64,000 nt of DNA from Lagopus muta (lineage: Eukaryota > Chordata > Aves > Galliformes > Phasianidae). The stretch is taken from NCBI RefSeq assembly GCF_023343835.1, contig NC_064437.1, positions 10,939,001 to 11,003,000 of the forward strand, written 5' to 3'. The position numbers were made by a program, and so were the translations under genes. Positions 52,801-63,300 of this stretch are shown one piece after another; within the stretch, counting starts at the first letter, position 1; each line of letters begins with the position of its first letter. The notes under the pieces were generated by a model. The model was not told the DNA's origin and did no database searches. It saw only the letters and a program-made list of their open reading frames with translations.

Positions 52801-55800
52801 CTTCTGCTATCACTTTTTAATTTAACGTTTTCAAAAATAAGCATCAAGTGAGACTGAACAGGAATAATCCAACACATTACTGAACAGCCATAATACAGAA
52901 ATTAAGAGTAGCCTGCAGTGAACACTTATTTCTAGATCTGGAAATGAATGCATTGCACTGTATTTTATTAATTCTTGAACTATGAAGTTCCAGATAAAAG
53001 ATAATTTATTTTCATAATGCATTCAAAAATGCCAAATATAGACCTCAGATCTTTCATATGATCATATTATCAAGAGAAACCATTAGAATGCTAGACTTAT
53101 TTTTTTACAAATATAACCTCTACCCTACATAAAAAAAGAACGAAACAACACGTTTCCATCCAAAATCTTCTAGCATTAGTAACATTTTTTAAAGGAAAAA
53201 AAAATATCAAGTTAAGTAACACTACCTTCAAAAGCACGCTTCCCTTTTCAAAAGTAAAAACTACAGATTTTTGATGTAGAAGAGACTTCTATGTTTCACT
53301 TTTTTCACCAAAAATCGATTAAATATAAGATAAAAACCACAGCACTTTCTTTAGAAAATAGGCATTTGGACAGCAAGTTAGGAGCAGGGCCAAGTTGCAG
53401 GCAATCCATATAAACTTCCAACGTCAAAAGGCCCCGACCAGCTCTCACAAACTATTTGCCTGTCTGAACAACAAGTAGCAGAACTTTCAGAGCAACCTTA
53501 AATATTCAAGAGTTGACAAAAGAACACGTTCCTGCACGTTCCTGAATTTTTTCAAGAACTCCTTAATACCTGTTTTATTTAATAATAACAACCTTTCCCT
53601 TTTTTTTTTTTTTTCTTTTTCTCTTTACAGCATTTACATTTAGTTACAGGTTTTCGTTTAAGGAACTCCTGAGTCTTGGATGTGGTTATTTTGGAAGAAG
53701 TTAAAATTGAGGCTACATGTAAAAATCTGACCTACTCTTCATCATTCTTTTCCTACTATACACCAAAGAGGTGGATAGTATATGACTATAACTCTATAAC
53801 TTTTACTATCATACCTAGCAAAGTCATTCTATACACAGATACAAAAATTTCAAAGACAACAGTCCATCTTTCTCATTTGCAATTTAGACAAAGCTGACAT
53901 TTTCTATATCTAACAGGAGAAGTATCCATATACTTCGGACTGATGCTTGAAGCTGTACATCTTTCACAGTTATTTTAACATCTCAGTGTGACTCAATCAT
54001 GCTCTAATTATGCTCTAATCCCCAGTTTTCTCTGATTAAAATAATGCATTTGTATCCAACACTGAGCAAAATTTCACCATGAAAACAATGCAACTACTAT
54101 CCTCCCCAAACAGACAAATTTCTGCTGGACTGAACTATCATCTTTGCTTAGCATTTCTTATTCATTACAATTGTGCTATTTACATAAATTAAAGCAGTGT
54201 CTTTAGCTCTTAATATGCAAACTGAAGTTCACCTGCATTTGGCCTTTCAGTACTCACAACAGAAAGAGAAGCAAACATTGCAACTACAAAAGACGCAGAA
54301 CTCAGTAGAGCAGTACAAAGACTGTTCAATAAAATCAGGGCCAATTTACTATTTGAAGACAATTTTTTTCTATGTAGACTTTCTTCACTGAGAGAAGTAT
54401 ACTTCTGTTTTAAGAATCACTGTCACAGATATCATACATTTACAATTACCACAATTCTACTTACAGATACCTAAGTAAATGTAAAAACAAGTCAGTGCTC
54501 TTTTCTAAAAATTAGAATGTACACATTTGCATTTAAATGCAAAACAATGCAGGTGTAACTTACTCCAGAGGAAGTTCTCAAACTGCTACAGTTAGTAAAT
54601 TCATCTTTCTTAATATGGTAATGGTCTTTCCCATGAGCAAGAAAACAAGGTATCTAACCTTAAATTCTACGTACAATAGAATGACAAATCTTCAAACTGT
54701 CTGTGCTCTGTCACAGGCATTGATACGTAACTGAGCTCTTTAATTAGAGAGTTATTAATCCTTTGGTTTTGCTTCCAGCTAGTTTTCTAGAGAAAAAACG
54801 AATGTGTTTCCAAAAACAATTTCTGTCCAAAGAACTCACATCATGAGAGATGTATAAACCACATTGCTGTACCATACTGCATATTAAATAGTTTAATTTT
54901 GTTTGAAGTAGAAGCAAGAAAGAAAAATGAGTACTGAAGAACACAAAAATTATAAAGCAGTTAAGTTTTTCTGAAAGTACTTTAAATACTTATTATGTAT
55001 TTTATAAGACAAAAGCAGAATTCATGGTTACCATAGTTACACATACTCTTTGTTGTGTTTCAATGCCACATGATCTGACTCAAAGTAATACACATCAGGC
55101 TCTTCCTCCTCATCCTCTGCAGTGTGGTTGTTGGCACTCTCTTTGGCAGATGGTACATATCCAGCAACAAGCCTAGCCTCTGAAAATGGCTTTCTTAGTC
55201 CGTCACTCCCATTATCTGTATTACAATTTCTCTCTTTTTCATTCTGTTTAATCTCTTCAGAATTTTTGGGAGATCCATTGATATTATTAATACCTACAGG
55301 TACATTCTTTTCAGTGGGACTAAGATTATTTTCCTCAACTTGTCCATTTTCTCTACAAGGAGAGTTATTTTTAGTAGGGCTACTTCTGGCAGGAGCAGCC
55401 CTTCGTGGTGAAGTTCTCAATGTGTATCTGTGTTCTTGAAGTTCTGAAATAGATGTCATCTGAGCTGAAACACAGTCCAGCAATGAAGAATGTGGTTCAG
55501 GTTCACCTGAGATTGATGTACTGTCATGATGAGTATTCGGGTTGTTGGTGGTGTTTTCAGCACACTGTTCCTTAGAGGCACTGCTATCTCCTACTACGTC
55601 TACTTCCTCCTCAGAATCCCTCAACAAAGTTGACTGGATTTCAGAAAAGGACCCAGTAGCTGGCTCATCTGCCTGATTAGCATGCTCCTCAGGCAAACAG
55701 TCACTTATTATTTTGTGGTCCTCTAACTTTACCTGTTCTTGAGAGTTTGTGCAAGGCACATAATGGTCTACAACACCGTCCTCCTTGCTGCTATTAAGCA

Positions 55801-56554
55801 ACAATGAAGAATGGGCAAATGAGTTTCCATTTTCTGCTACTGTTTTGTCCTTGGTTATACAGGAGCCAGCACTGTTTTGCTTAGAGTTCCCATCAAACTG
55901 ACAGTCATCACAGTTTAGAGAATTTGAGTCTCTCTCACCAACTCCATTGACAGTCTGATAGCCTGTGATTTCTTCAACTATTGCAGAATTATTAAATCCC
56001 TCTGCACAGATATTCACCTTTTTAACTTCCCTTTTGTCACAGTCATCCAATATAAGACATCGACAAGCTCTCTTAGTCCCAGGAGAGACTGCATCATTGT
56101 CCGACACTAAGCTTTTACGCTCCAAAGATTCCTTTTCTGTTTTAGTAGGCAAGTCTTCTTCTGAACTGTTGGGTACCTCTGAACGTAGACAGCGTTTAAT
56201 TCTTTTCAAAACTGGTGATACAGGTTCTCCTTGTCTTTTCTCACAATTTTCCACAGTTTGTTTATCAACATTGTCTTTTTCTGAAGTAGAGAGTCCTCTC
56301 TTTCTAGGGCTCACCCATGATTCCCGAGCACTCTGTTGTTTCAAATCAGTAGTTCTTCCACCATTACTTCCCTTCTGAGTTTGCACAGAATCTGGCCTCT
56401 TCTTTGGTGACCTTGACCGTACTTGGGGATGGGGTGAAACCTCCTCCGGATGAGCAATACTACGATTTCTTAATGTTCGACCACAAAAGTTTTCATCCAA
56501 GCCATTTAAACCCACTGTTGATCTTGTAACACGAGTAGATCGAGAAGCAGCCAT
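28241..56554 (-). CDS. ZZZ3: ZZZ3 (ZZ-type zinc finger-containing protein 3), complete coding region, 11 coding exons
   Basis: The joined exons (55047-56554, 41980-42118, 40433-40580, 40232-40350, 39881-39952, 39582-39683, 38642-38737, 34030-34182, 31192-31326, 28756-28856, 28241-28385) total 2718 nt: 905 residues and TGA, near the human 903. ZZZ3 is a nuclear subunit of the ATAC (ADA2A-containing) histone acetyltransferase complex; its ZZ finger reads the histone H3 tail. Layout: disordered, Ser/Glu-rich N-terminal half with basic SPKK, SPRKR and TSPRR patches (1-502); helical segment (503-549); SANT/Myb domain about 651-715 with three Trp-spaced helices ([24 protein letters not shown]); acidic linker (about 758-782); ZZ finger about 818-880 with Cys pairs 825/828, 840/843, 852/855 and His 865/869. 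The start is MAASRSTRV because a TGA lies in frame upstream in the same exon. All introns are GT-AG and all phases agree. No defect is seen. Confidence 0.98.
28756..28856 (-). CDS. ZZZ3: ZZZ3 coding exon 10 (ZZ zinc finger)
   Basis: 101 nt; acceptor CTGCTTCACAG, donor TG|GTGAGT. It encodes [19 protein letters not shown] and [14 protein letters not shown]: the three Cys-x2-Cys pairs of a ZZ-type zinc finger. Confidence 0.98.
28857..31191 (-). other. ZZZ3: ZZZ3 intron, 2.3 kb (also intron 28386-28755)
   Basis: AT-rich with no gene and no clear repeat. The adjacent 370-nt intron (28386-28755) holds a short direct repeat of TTAGATGCATA near 28591-28618 and nothing else. Confidence 0.8.
31192..31326 (-). 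CDS. ZZZ3: ZZZ3 coding exon 9
   Basis: 135 nt; acceptor CCGTGAACAG, donor AAG|GTAAGC. It encodes [20 protein letters not shown], a basic helix [16 protein letters not shown], and GFVQHVGFK, which leads into the ZZ finger. Confidence 0.98.
32430..32545 (+). mobile_element. CR1 3' fragment
   Basis: GGACTTGATGATCCCTGAGG followed by CCGCCTCCAACTTGGATT matches the sense 3' end of CR1 (ggacttgatgatccttgagggt-ccttccaactt). The left limit is uncertain. Confidence 0.75.
32616..32652. repeat. Tandem duplication, period 19
   Basis: ATCTTTCTGATAACTGAG at 32616-32633 is repeated exactly at 32635-32652. Confidence 0.9.
34030..34182 (-). CDS. ZZZ3: ZZZ3 coding exon 8
   Basis: 153 nt; acceptor TTTCCACTGTAG, donor TCG|GTATGT. 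It encodes [20 protein letters not shown] and on to [23 protein letters not shown], an acidic linker that varies from human near its end. Confidence 0.97.
34365..34406. repeat. Direct repeat, period 24
   Basis: CCCCAATAGGAAGTGAAA at 34365-34382 and again at 34389-34406. GGAAGTGAAA resembles an ETS/IRF-type site, but this is only a motif match in an intron. Confidence 0.85.
35711..35895 (-). mobile_element. CR1 LINE 3' fragment
   Basis: Read on plus: CATAGAATCACAGAATCATT, AAGGATGGAAAAGACC, CCACTAAACTGTGTCCCTCA, CACTTCCCTGGGCAGCTGTG. These are the ordered blocks of the inverted CR1 3' region. Confidence 0.9.
37802..37825. repeat. Poly(A) homopolymer, 24 nt
   Basis: Uninterrupted A run in a ZZZ3 intron (T on the coding strand). 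No retrocopy is recognised next to it. Confidence 0.95.
38642..38737 (-). CDS. ZZZ3: ZZZ3 coding exon 7 (end of SANT domain)
   Basis: 96 nt; acceptor TATTTTTTAG, donor AAG|GTGAGA. It encodes [20 protein letters not shown] and [12 protein letters not shown], the recognition helix and C-terminal edge of the SANT domain. Confidence 0.98.
38738..39581 (-). other. ZZZ3: ZZZ3 intron, 0.8 kb
   Basis: No gene or repeat is recognised. The neighbouring introns 39684-39880, 39953-40231 and 40351-40432 are short and plain. Confidence 0.8.
39582..39683 (-). CDS. ZZZ3: ZZZ3 coding exon 6 (SANT core)
   Basis: 102 nt; acceptor GATTTAG, donor CAG|GTAACA. It encodes [20 protein letters not shown] and [14 protein letters not shown], the core SANT helices with the conserved second Trp. 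Confidence 0.98.
39881..39952 (-). CDS. ZZZ3: ZZZ3 coding exon 5 (start of SANT domain)
   Basis: 72 nt; acceptor TTTGAACAG, donor CAG|GTAACA. It encodes [20 protein letters not shown] then [11 protein letters not shown] opens the first SANT/Myb helix. Confidence 0.97.
40232..40350 (-). CDS. ZZZ3: ZZZ3 coding exon 4
   Basis: Acceptor GTTCCCTCCAG, donor CAG|GTAGTT. It encodes (V)[18 protein letters not shown] and on to [13 protein letters not shown], a flexible Pro/Ser linker before the SANT domain. Confidence 0.97.
40433..40580 (-). CDS. ZZZ3: ZZZ3 coding exon 3
   Basis: Acceptor TTCTTTTTTCAG, donor AAAG|GTAAAA. It encodes [20 protein letters not shown] and on to [13 protein letters not shown], closely matching human ZZZ3. 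The following intron is only 82 nt. Confidence 0.97.
40581..41979 (-). other. ZZZ3: ZZZ3 intron, 1.4 kb
   Basis: AT-rich; chance ORFs only, no repeat recognised. Confidence 0.8.
41980..42118 (-). CDS. ZZZ3: ZZZ3 coding exon 2
   Basis: Acceptor CTGTAG, donor AAG|GTATTT. It completes the Asp codon, then encodes [20 protein letters not shown] and continues to GFVERLQKK. The pattern of Leu/Ile and Gln/Glu suggests a helix or coiled coil, perhaps a protein contact in ATAC (inference). Confidence 0.97.
46372..46398. repeat. Nonamer tandem repeat (TATCACTAT x3, last imperfect)
   Basis: TATCACTAT at 46372 and 46381, then TATCACTGT at 46390. Confidence 0.85.
49368..49393. repeat. Perfect 13-nt tandem duplication
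   Basis: AAATGAATTTGAC occurs twice back to back. Confidence 0.9.
51319..51338. repeat. Perfect 20-nt palindrome
   Basis: GCACAATTCATGAATTGTGC equals its own reverse complement over all 20 nt. Confidence 0.9.
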
Positions 56555-56605
56555 ACTATGGCAAGTCCCTAAAGTATGTTCATCCTGATCCACTCATTGG
56601 GAAAC
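55047..56605 (-). CDS. ZZZ3: ZZZ3 first coding exon (5' UTR 56555-56605, CDS 55047-56554)
   Basis: One exon encodes residues 1-502 plus two bases of the next codon. It runs from [20 protein letters not shown] to [12 protein letters not shown], with donor AAAGA|GTATGT. Its acceptor (TTTTTTTATTTTAAG) leaves 51 nt of 5' UTR. An in-frame TGA at 56594-56596 excludes an upstream start. The protein is acidic and low in hydrophobics, as expected of a disordered tail. Short basic SPKK/SPRK/SPRR clusters occur near residues 49-53, 80-84 and 380-390. Confidence 0.97.
56580..56597 (-). promoter_or_regulatory. ZZZ3: Short upstream ORF in the ZZZ3 5' UTR
   Basis: In the 51-nt UTR part of this exon, ATGAGTGGATCAGGATGA forms a five-codon uORF (MSGSG) that ends 25 nt before the ZZZ3 ATG. 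The context CCCAATGA is moderate. It could lower or time translation; conservation is unknown. Confidence 0.5.
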
Positions 56606-56801
56606 CTTAAAATAAAAAAATCCACAATGAAAAAAATTATAACATCCATAGAACATCCAAGAACATCCATAGAAAAAGCAATTCTGAAGAACATATTATC
56701 ACATCTATCTAGTGTCAAAATAAACATGTCTGAGCTATGTATTAACACTTCTTCTGTGCCAAGAAATTAAACCTGTAAAAAAATAGTTATTTTTAATGTC
56801 G

Positions 56802-57115
56802 GAATCAGAATCATAAAATCATTCACTGGTTGGCAGGGACTTTGAGAAGCAACCTGCTGCTCAAATAACATTCAAATGAGGTTACATAAGACTACATCCA
56901 GTTGGGCCTTGAAAACCGTTACGTACAGATATTCCACAGCTTTTCTTGGTAACCTGTTCCAGTGTTTGACCTCACAAAGAAAATATTTTTTCTCACATAC
57001 AGGTCAGGCCTCCTCTGTTTCAATTTATGATCACTGTCTCCAGTTTTTGCACATTTACATCAATGAAAAGCCTGGCTATACTGTCAGTATTTTCCTCCTC
57101 TGAGGTACTAGAATG
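56802..57115 (-). mobile_element. CR1 LINE 3' fragment, diverged
   Basis: Read on plus: GAATCAGAATCATAAAATCA, CCAGTTGGGCCTTGAAAACC, GGTAACCTGTTCCAGTGTTTGACC, then AAGAAAATATTTTTTCTCAC. These match the order of the inverted CR1 3' region (cagaatcat-ccaaccttgaa-gggcaacctgttccagtg-ac-aaagaattttt). Confidence 0.85.
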
Positions 57116-57612
57116 CTATCTACCAAGTTCTCTCCATTTTTAAACTTTCCATGCAATTGGTTGGATGAATCATTACCAACACTGAAGTAAATTCAGACTC
57201 AATGCTAAATTAAAAACAACCAGTTTGAAAGTGGATGTATTTGAGCCTTCAGGATGAAAAGCGGGAGTACTCAATTTGCCCAAACTCAAAATAACATTTT
57301 TCATAAGCATCAGTTTAGTCTTGTACCTCTTCTGTTCATTTCATCTTTAAAAAGTCAACATATCAAACAGCACTTTACCACAAATGTCATAATATACATG
57401 ATCATCAGTAGATTCACATTTGTGCATAATTGTATTGCTTCCCTCCTCCATATAGCCAAATTCCTGATTTCAGAGACCCGCTCAGTTGTCATATGATGTG
57501 AAAACTTAAAATTTTAAGTACAGAACCAAACCTTTTATATGTTTATTTTAGGAAGGCTTAAATGACAAATGGAAGAAAACTGTTTCATGAAGTTATTTTC
57601 ATTTCAGAAATG

Positions 57613-57639
57613 ACTTATGTCTCATGAAGAGACATAAGT
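57613..57639. repeat. Inverted repeat / hairpin, 11-nt perfect arms
   Basis: ACTTATGTCTC (57613-57623) and GAGACATAAGT (57629-57639) flank a 5-nt loop ATGAA. Confidence 0.9.
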
Positions 57640-60318
57640 GAGAGTATAAATTCTCAAAATTCTACTACTTGGTGTCATGTAGTCTTAGAGCAGAAAAGAG
57701 AGAATAGGACAAGAAGGATACACCTCTTAAGCAATTAAGTTTGACTCTTAAATTAACAACGTTGTCTGCTTGGTGTTCCTACTGTGTCTACAGTGCTGAT
57801 TTCGTACTTATACTTCATATGCATGAACCGGTGCTTATACACCCCCTTTTAACATACAAGCTCATTGCTTTCCAGAGTGCATTCTCATTTGTGGACAAAC
57901 ACAAATGTGAAAGACAAGGCCATTTAGATACTCCACCTACACTGCTCTACCAATATACTCGAGGATTAGTAACTGATGTTCAAAATGGATACCATTATAG
58001 TATAATAAATAAAAAAGCCAATGTACATTTTGGCAAGTACTTATTGTCAAACTTGTATATTATTTCTAATTTCTGACAAGACAAAAATATTGTTTTGCTG
58101 TTACTTTCTAAAAATCTATTACTTACAAGAAAATAAAAATCTTACCATTGCAAAATTAGAAGAAATATAAACTTCTGATGTTTCACACAGTAGACTCTCA
58201 CTGTACCACCTCAGTAATATCACACACCATTGCTGACATCCATGATGTTATGCAAATGCCTTTTTACTAGTTTACGCCATCACATTAGCAAGATTTTGAG
58301 AACTGTTGAGAAAAGGACAAAGGACATCAATAAAACATGTAAATTACTTCATTAAAATTAAGAAAAAGACGCCACAGTATTTAATAGGAGCTCTTTTTTA
58401 AGAAGCAATTACCAGCTTTAAGAGTGCCCCACATACAGAACAGTATGTTATAAAGTAATTAAGAATGCTAATGTGAAATGCAAATTGAAATTTCAAATGT
58501 AAAATATCTTTCTTGGATTAAGTGATTCAGTATAGCTCACCGAAGATGTGCAACAAAATGAATTCACAACAGAGCCCCACATGAATGCGTTCAAGCCTCA
58601 AAACATACTTCAAGAGACACAAGAAAGCAAGTAGTAAAAAATATAGTTTACTGTAATGAATTCTGAAATACATAGTCAAATATAACTAGACACAGAGTGA
58701 AAAATAATTATTTCTGCTATTTAACTTTTATCTGCTGAGCAGAAAATCAAGATCTACAATGACTTCAAATCCCAGAATTACCCTTAATAGGCACGCTACA
58801 AGTGAACAATTTCCCAGAGTTCACACTGAATTTATTTTTCTCACAAGGAAAATACCACCATTTACTACCTTCTTAATAGCAGAAGTGAACCAATTCTGAT
58901 AGTGAAAGACAGAAATAAATCTAACGATCCAAAAAATTCTTGGCACTTCGGGTTTTCTCAGATTTGGGCACCAGTGCCAATGCCCAACAACTACAATGAG
59001 TAAAAAAACTTGGAATCACATCTAAGAAAATCCAGTACTATGGAGATGCTACAGCTCACTGTAGAACAGAGGTTACTGAATTTTTCTTCATATTCCATTG
59101 ACTTCATAAAAGTAAACTTCTTTTCATACAAAGCAGAAACTTCATGGTGCAAACCACAAGCTGACAAGCTGCTCCATGTTTTTCTTTCCACACCATTATT
59201 ACATTTGGATTACAGATGTACAAAGCCTTGTGAAACAGACTTTTTATTTTGAGCCTAATTATGATTTCTATTGGTCAGAGTATAAAATGAATTCCCTATG
59301 AAGTTGGCAATTCAAAACATAAATTCAAAGGAAGTGCAGAAGAGTATCTGTTTGTATATACAAATAAAAATGAGTATCTATTTGTATTTACAGAATTGTT
59401 TCTAGTTACAGCAAAATTAAATAATGAAAGATACTTCATTAAAGATACAGTGATGATACGTAAGTATCACCAATTCTTCTATCTAGATAATGAAATCAAA
59501 TGAGATTTCAAATATTCAGTTGAACTTCTGAATTTAACAAACAGTAGGGAACTGTCAAAACAAAAGACAAATACAGAATGGAGAAGCAAGAAGGCAAAGA
59601 AAAATATTTAAAAACACAACAGGCAAATTACTGAAAGGAATGAACAAAAAGGAACAGTTGCCATCTAACCGTAGCAGAAACACATCAAGAACAGTCACAG
59701 ATTAACCCCATCAGGAGCTCCACCACACACAACTGCAGACTATCTTTTTTGCCTCCTTCATCAAGTTTCTTCTATTTTTCATATTGTTTGATATTCTCGG
59801 TTACTTAAGCCAATATACAAGTTCTTTATAGATCCCTTTAAGTGACTGGAAAGACACCCAACTGCAAAAACACAGACAGGTTTTGGCAGCCTTACAGAAA
59901 ACAAACATCATACCCCAACAAAAATCCCATAGCTCACTAAGTTTGGTAAAATACAAAATACAGGAAAAGCATGAGACAACATACAACTGTTGAGTCAAAC
60001 AGAAGAAGGCCTAATCTCAAAAAACGTAATTGCCAGTCCATAGATTTGTGTAATTTGTTTCAGGAATGGCTGAACAAGCAACACCAGGCTTTCCACAGAT
60101 TTGCATATTTCATATCCCTTCCAATTTACTTTCCTCTAAAACAACCCTGTTTTACTCACTGCAGGAAGGAAAGCTTCCCTGCTGTGCCTTGTTGCCTTGG
60201 GGAGGAAAAGAGGACTTTTCAAACAGCAAAAAGAATACAAATATCACATGAGGAGAAACCATGGGGAACAAAAAAGTTTTTACTCAGTTGGGATTTTTTA
60301 TTTCTTTTTGAATCTGCT

Positions 60319-60337
60319 GGGGGAGGGGGGGGGGGGG
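60319..60337. repeat. G-run (5 G, A, 13 G)
   Basis: Nineteen nt with one interruption. It could form a G-quadruplex on the plus strand. Homopolymer lengths are prone to sequencing error. Confidence 0.9.
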
Positions 60338-63300
60338 CAGGAAGTAAAATTTTAAACAGGCAAGGCACACTGAAATGGCTGCACCTCAATTGGTGCTTAA
60401 AAACCAGAAAACAAAAAAATGACTTGAAGATAAATTATTTATGTTTCACAAACACAGTAACTTCTTTTTCACCTTGAACAGCTATCTTTTCCATGACTAA
60501 AAGTCCAATGCAATCATAACTTAATGTTTTGGACACCACTCTTGGAAAAATGTGTGGAAAGGGAAACTTAATATGATTTTAGGTTCAAGCTTTTCTTCAG
60601 AGAGTGAAATCAATTTTTAATGAAGGGAATATCACAATGGAGACTCAAACTCTAAAGACAGAATCAGCTAAGAAACAGCACAGTCTGGTATGTGCAGTCT
60701 ACTAGAATGAAGGAGTGAGAAGTCACAGATGTATGCAGAATATCATGAAGATGAAGACAAGGCTTTAAAGTAAGAAAAAGTCTGAATTTGTCCCTTACTG
60801 GGAAGGATGGGTAAGAAGTCAGACAGCAAGTGCTGCTACTGAAACCTCACAAGGAGTGGGCATACATTAATCAGCGTGGCACTTGGACACAGCAAGACTC
60901 TAATTTGCTTACAGAAATTAATACACTTTATGTACAACTAACGATTTGATAAGAACACAGAATGGCATTTCAGGATATGTGTTTTAATATTTGAAAACCT
61001 TTGAAGTGTTACACAGATTTACGTGGACTCCACTGATACAAATTCTAGTTAGATCATTATTATTTAAATTAACCAGAATCCTTTTTAGTAAAGGTGCAAG
61101 CTGTGTGTATGAAAACCTCCAGCAACAGAAGACACAAATTTATACATACATGGATGACAGCTGAGGAAAGCAGAATGAAGAAACTTCTTCCTACATACGT
61201 AGAATAAACCATTTCCTAACTGGGTTACACCAGTACTTGGAATGTGGGATCCTAGTACAAGCCAATAGTTTAAAGGAAACCCAAGAACTAAGAAACACAT
61301 GCACAGTTAGAGAAAGTATGTTCAACACAGATCTAAGCAAGAAAAGCAATATCAATGAGAAGAGGTCAATATGAAAACATGTGGGCTACATCAGCAAACA
61401 GGCCCAAAAAGGAGCAAAGCAACATAAGCTTCTACTATTATTGTGTGGTGGTGCTTTATGTATTTGGATACATTAACATTATATACAATATCTTAAAAAA
61501 CAAAGAACTAGACAACTCATGCCTGGGTGGCAGAGCATAACAAAAAGCTGCAACAGTTGCACAACCATAATACTGCATGCATGGTGATAAAGATCAAAAC
61601 TTTTTCAACAGCTTGGATATTACCACTGTAGATTCCTACTAGCAGCAGGGCTCTCATGTCCCACGCTGCAGTAAATTCCAAAATGACTTCAGAAACAAAA
61701 TCTATTATTTGTTTAGTTACCATTTACATGAACAAATGTGACACATACATAACCATCCTCTTCTGTTTCAGTTTCCTTCTGCTCCAGATGTGTGGGATCT
61801 TGCCTGCCACTGCCTCAAAGGAAAACTGCAGAATTTTCTATTTCAGTTCTAAGACCCTTTGATCACATTTCTTTCTGTCATCAGAACCTGAGAGTCCTTA
61901 ATGTACATCCTTTTTCAAAGCATTGTATTTTAATATTTAAAAAAAAAAAAAAAACACCTTGCCAGATTTTACATTATCTTTTCCAGTTTCTAACACTTCA
62001 GAAGAAGCATCCCCCTGGCACACATCTCTTTAATACCAAAATACAGAATGTTTTCTGGGGAGGAAAAGAAAATGAGAAAATCCACACCAATGAAAGTAAT
62101 ACGGTGTGACTTCAGAGTTTAAGACCGTGTATAACTTAGTGAGTTTGACACAATGTCCACCTGATAATTCTGTATCTCATCCCAATCTACTTCCCTAATT
62201 TTGAAATGCTACTTCCACTGACCTAATTTTTTTTTTTAGCCTGCTGCTACAGTGTATGGAGCTATTAAAATAAGTGACTTTTACACCAGAGTAAAGAAAA
62301 GCCTGCCATATTTCTGAGCCTGTAAGTGTTGTCGCTTTTCTTTAGAATCTCTCAGAAATCACTCTGGATCACTGGCCACTATTCACACTTTAGGACAGAG
62401 CAATGCACCAAGAGCTTCCCACTGGTGTATCACTGTGATGATATGAAACTGGTTGCCAGAAGTGGCCTTTTGCAAATCTCATTCCTGAATCTTCCGCCAA
62501 GATACAAAACAGAATTGACAAAAGCTAAGTTTAATCAGACCAAGCGCGTGTAACTCAGTCTCCTACACTACAGTGGTTTAAAAAAGCGTAACATTTACCA
62601 CAAATTTCTGTGACTACTGTCAATTACATTGTACAATCAATGAATGTACAGATGTTATAGTTATGAGGTATACCAGAGAGCTTGGCTACGTAGTTATTAC
62701 ACCAAAGCAGAAAAGACAGGATGCTTACCCACATCCTTATTCACTTATGAAACTCCAATGGAGTGGATCTCCAGAAGAGACCCTTCCCTCTTGGTGGTCA
62801 GCTCTTAAATAGGTCTAGGAGAGGTGCAGCCAGGCTCCCCTCCTTCCAGCAGTACAGCTGAATTGCCTTCACCTGTGCTCCTGTGGCTGACCCATGGCTC
62901 GCCTCAGGGGATCAATCAGAGGTTCAGGCCGTGATTCAGCAGTTCCCATACATACATGCACGTTAGAAATTGTTAACCAACTGCTGTATGCATGCGTTAC
63001 AGATGCACACAATCTTCAGTAGATTTAGTAGCAGCAGGACTCATATTTGTTTGCGAGAGGAGTGCTATTACATCTTATGATTTTGCATTTTCCACAGAAT
63101 ATTACATGAAAGGAACCATGAATAGGCTTTTGTGTTCTCACTGGCTGCATGTTTCCCATGATTACACCATTTGCCTTCTCTTCATCATCTATACATTCCA
63201 AAACACATATTCAGAGACAGAAAAAGCAATCAGCCTGTAAATTTTAAGCTTGCATAGCACAACTGAGATACAGTGCGTCTCAGAAGAATACTAAAGGATC

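Larger units (their letters stand above)
42119..55046 (-). other. ZZZ3: ZZZ3 intron 1 of the coding region, 12.9 kb
   Basis: Largest gap in the window. I find no exon, RNA gene or sizeable transposon. Small structures: a 9-nt unit repeated three times at 46372-46398, a 13-nt tandem at 49368-49393, a 20-nt palindrome at 51319-51338, and a T-rich tract near 53600-53625. The open frames (up to 107 codons) have no recognisable similarity. Confidence 0.75.

Noticed and set aside
55122..55439. Plus-strand ORF of 105 codons, and another at 55965-56378
   Set aside because: Both are antisense shadows of the ZZZ3 first coding exon, which has clear protein similarity on the minus strand.
56555..56593. 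N-terminal extension of ZZZ3 (13 residues upstream of MAASRS)
   Set aside because: The frame upstream starts only at a GTG and is closed by TGA immediately before it; known ZZZ3 begins at MAAS.
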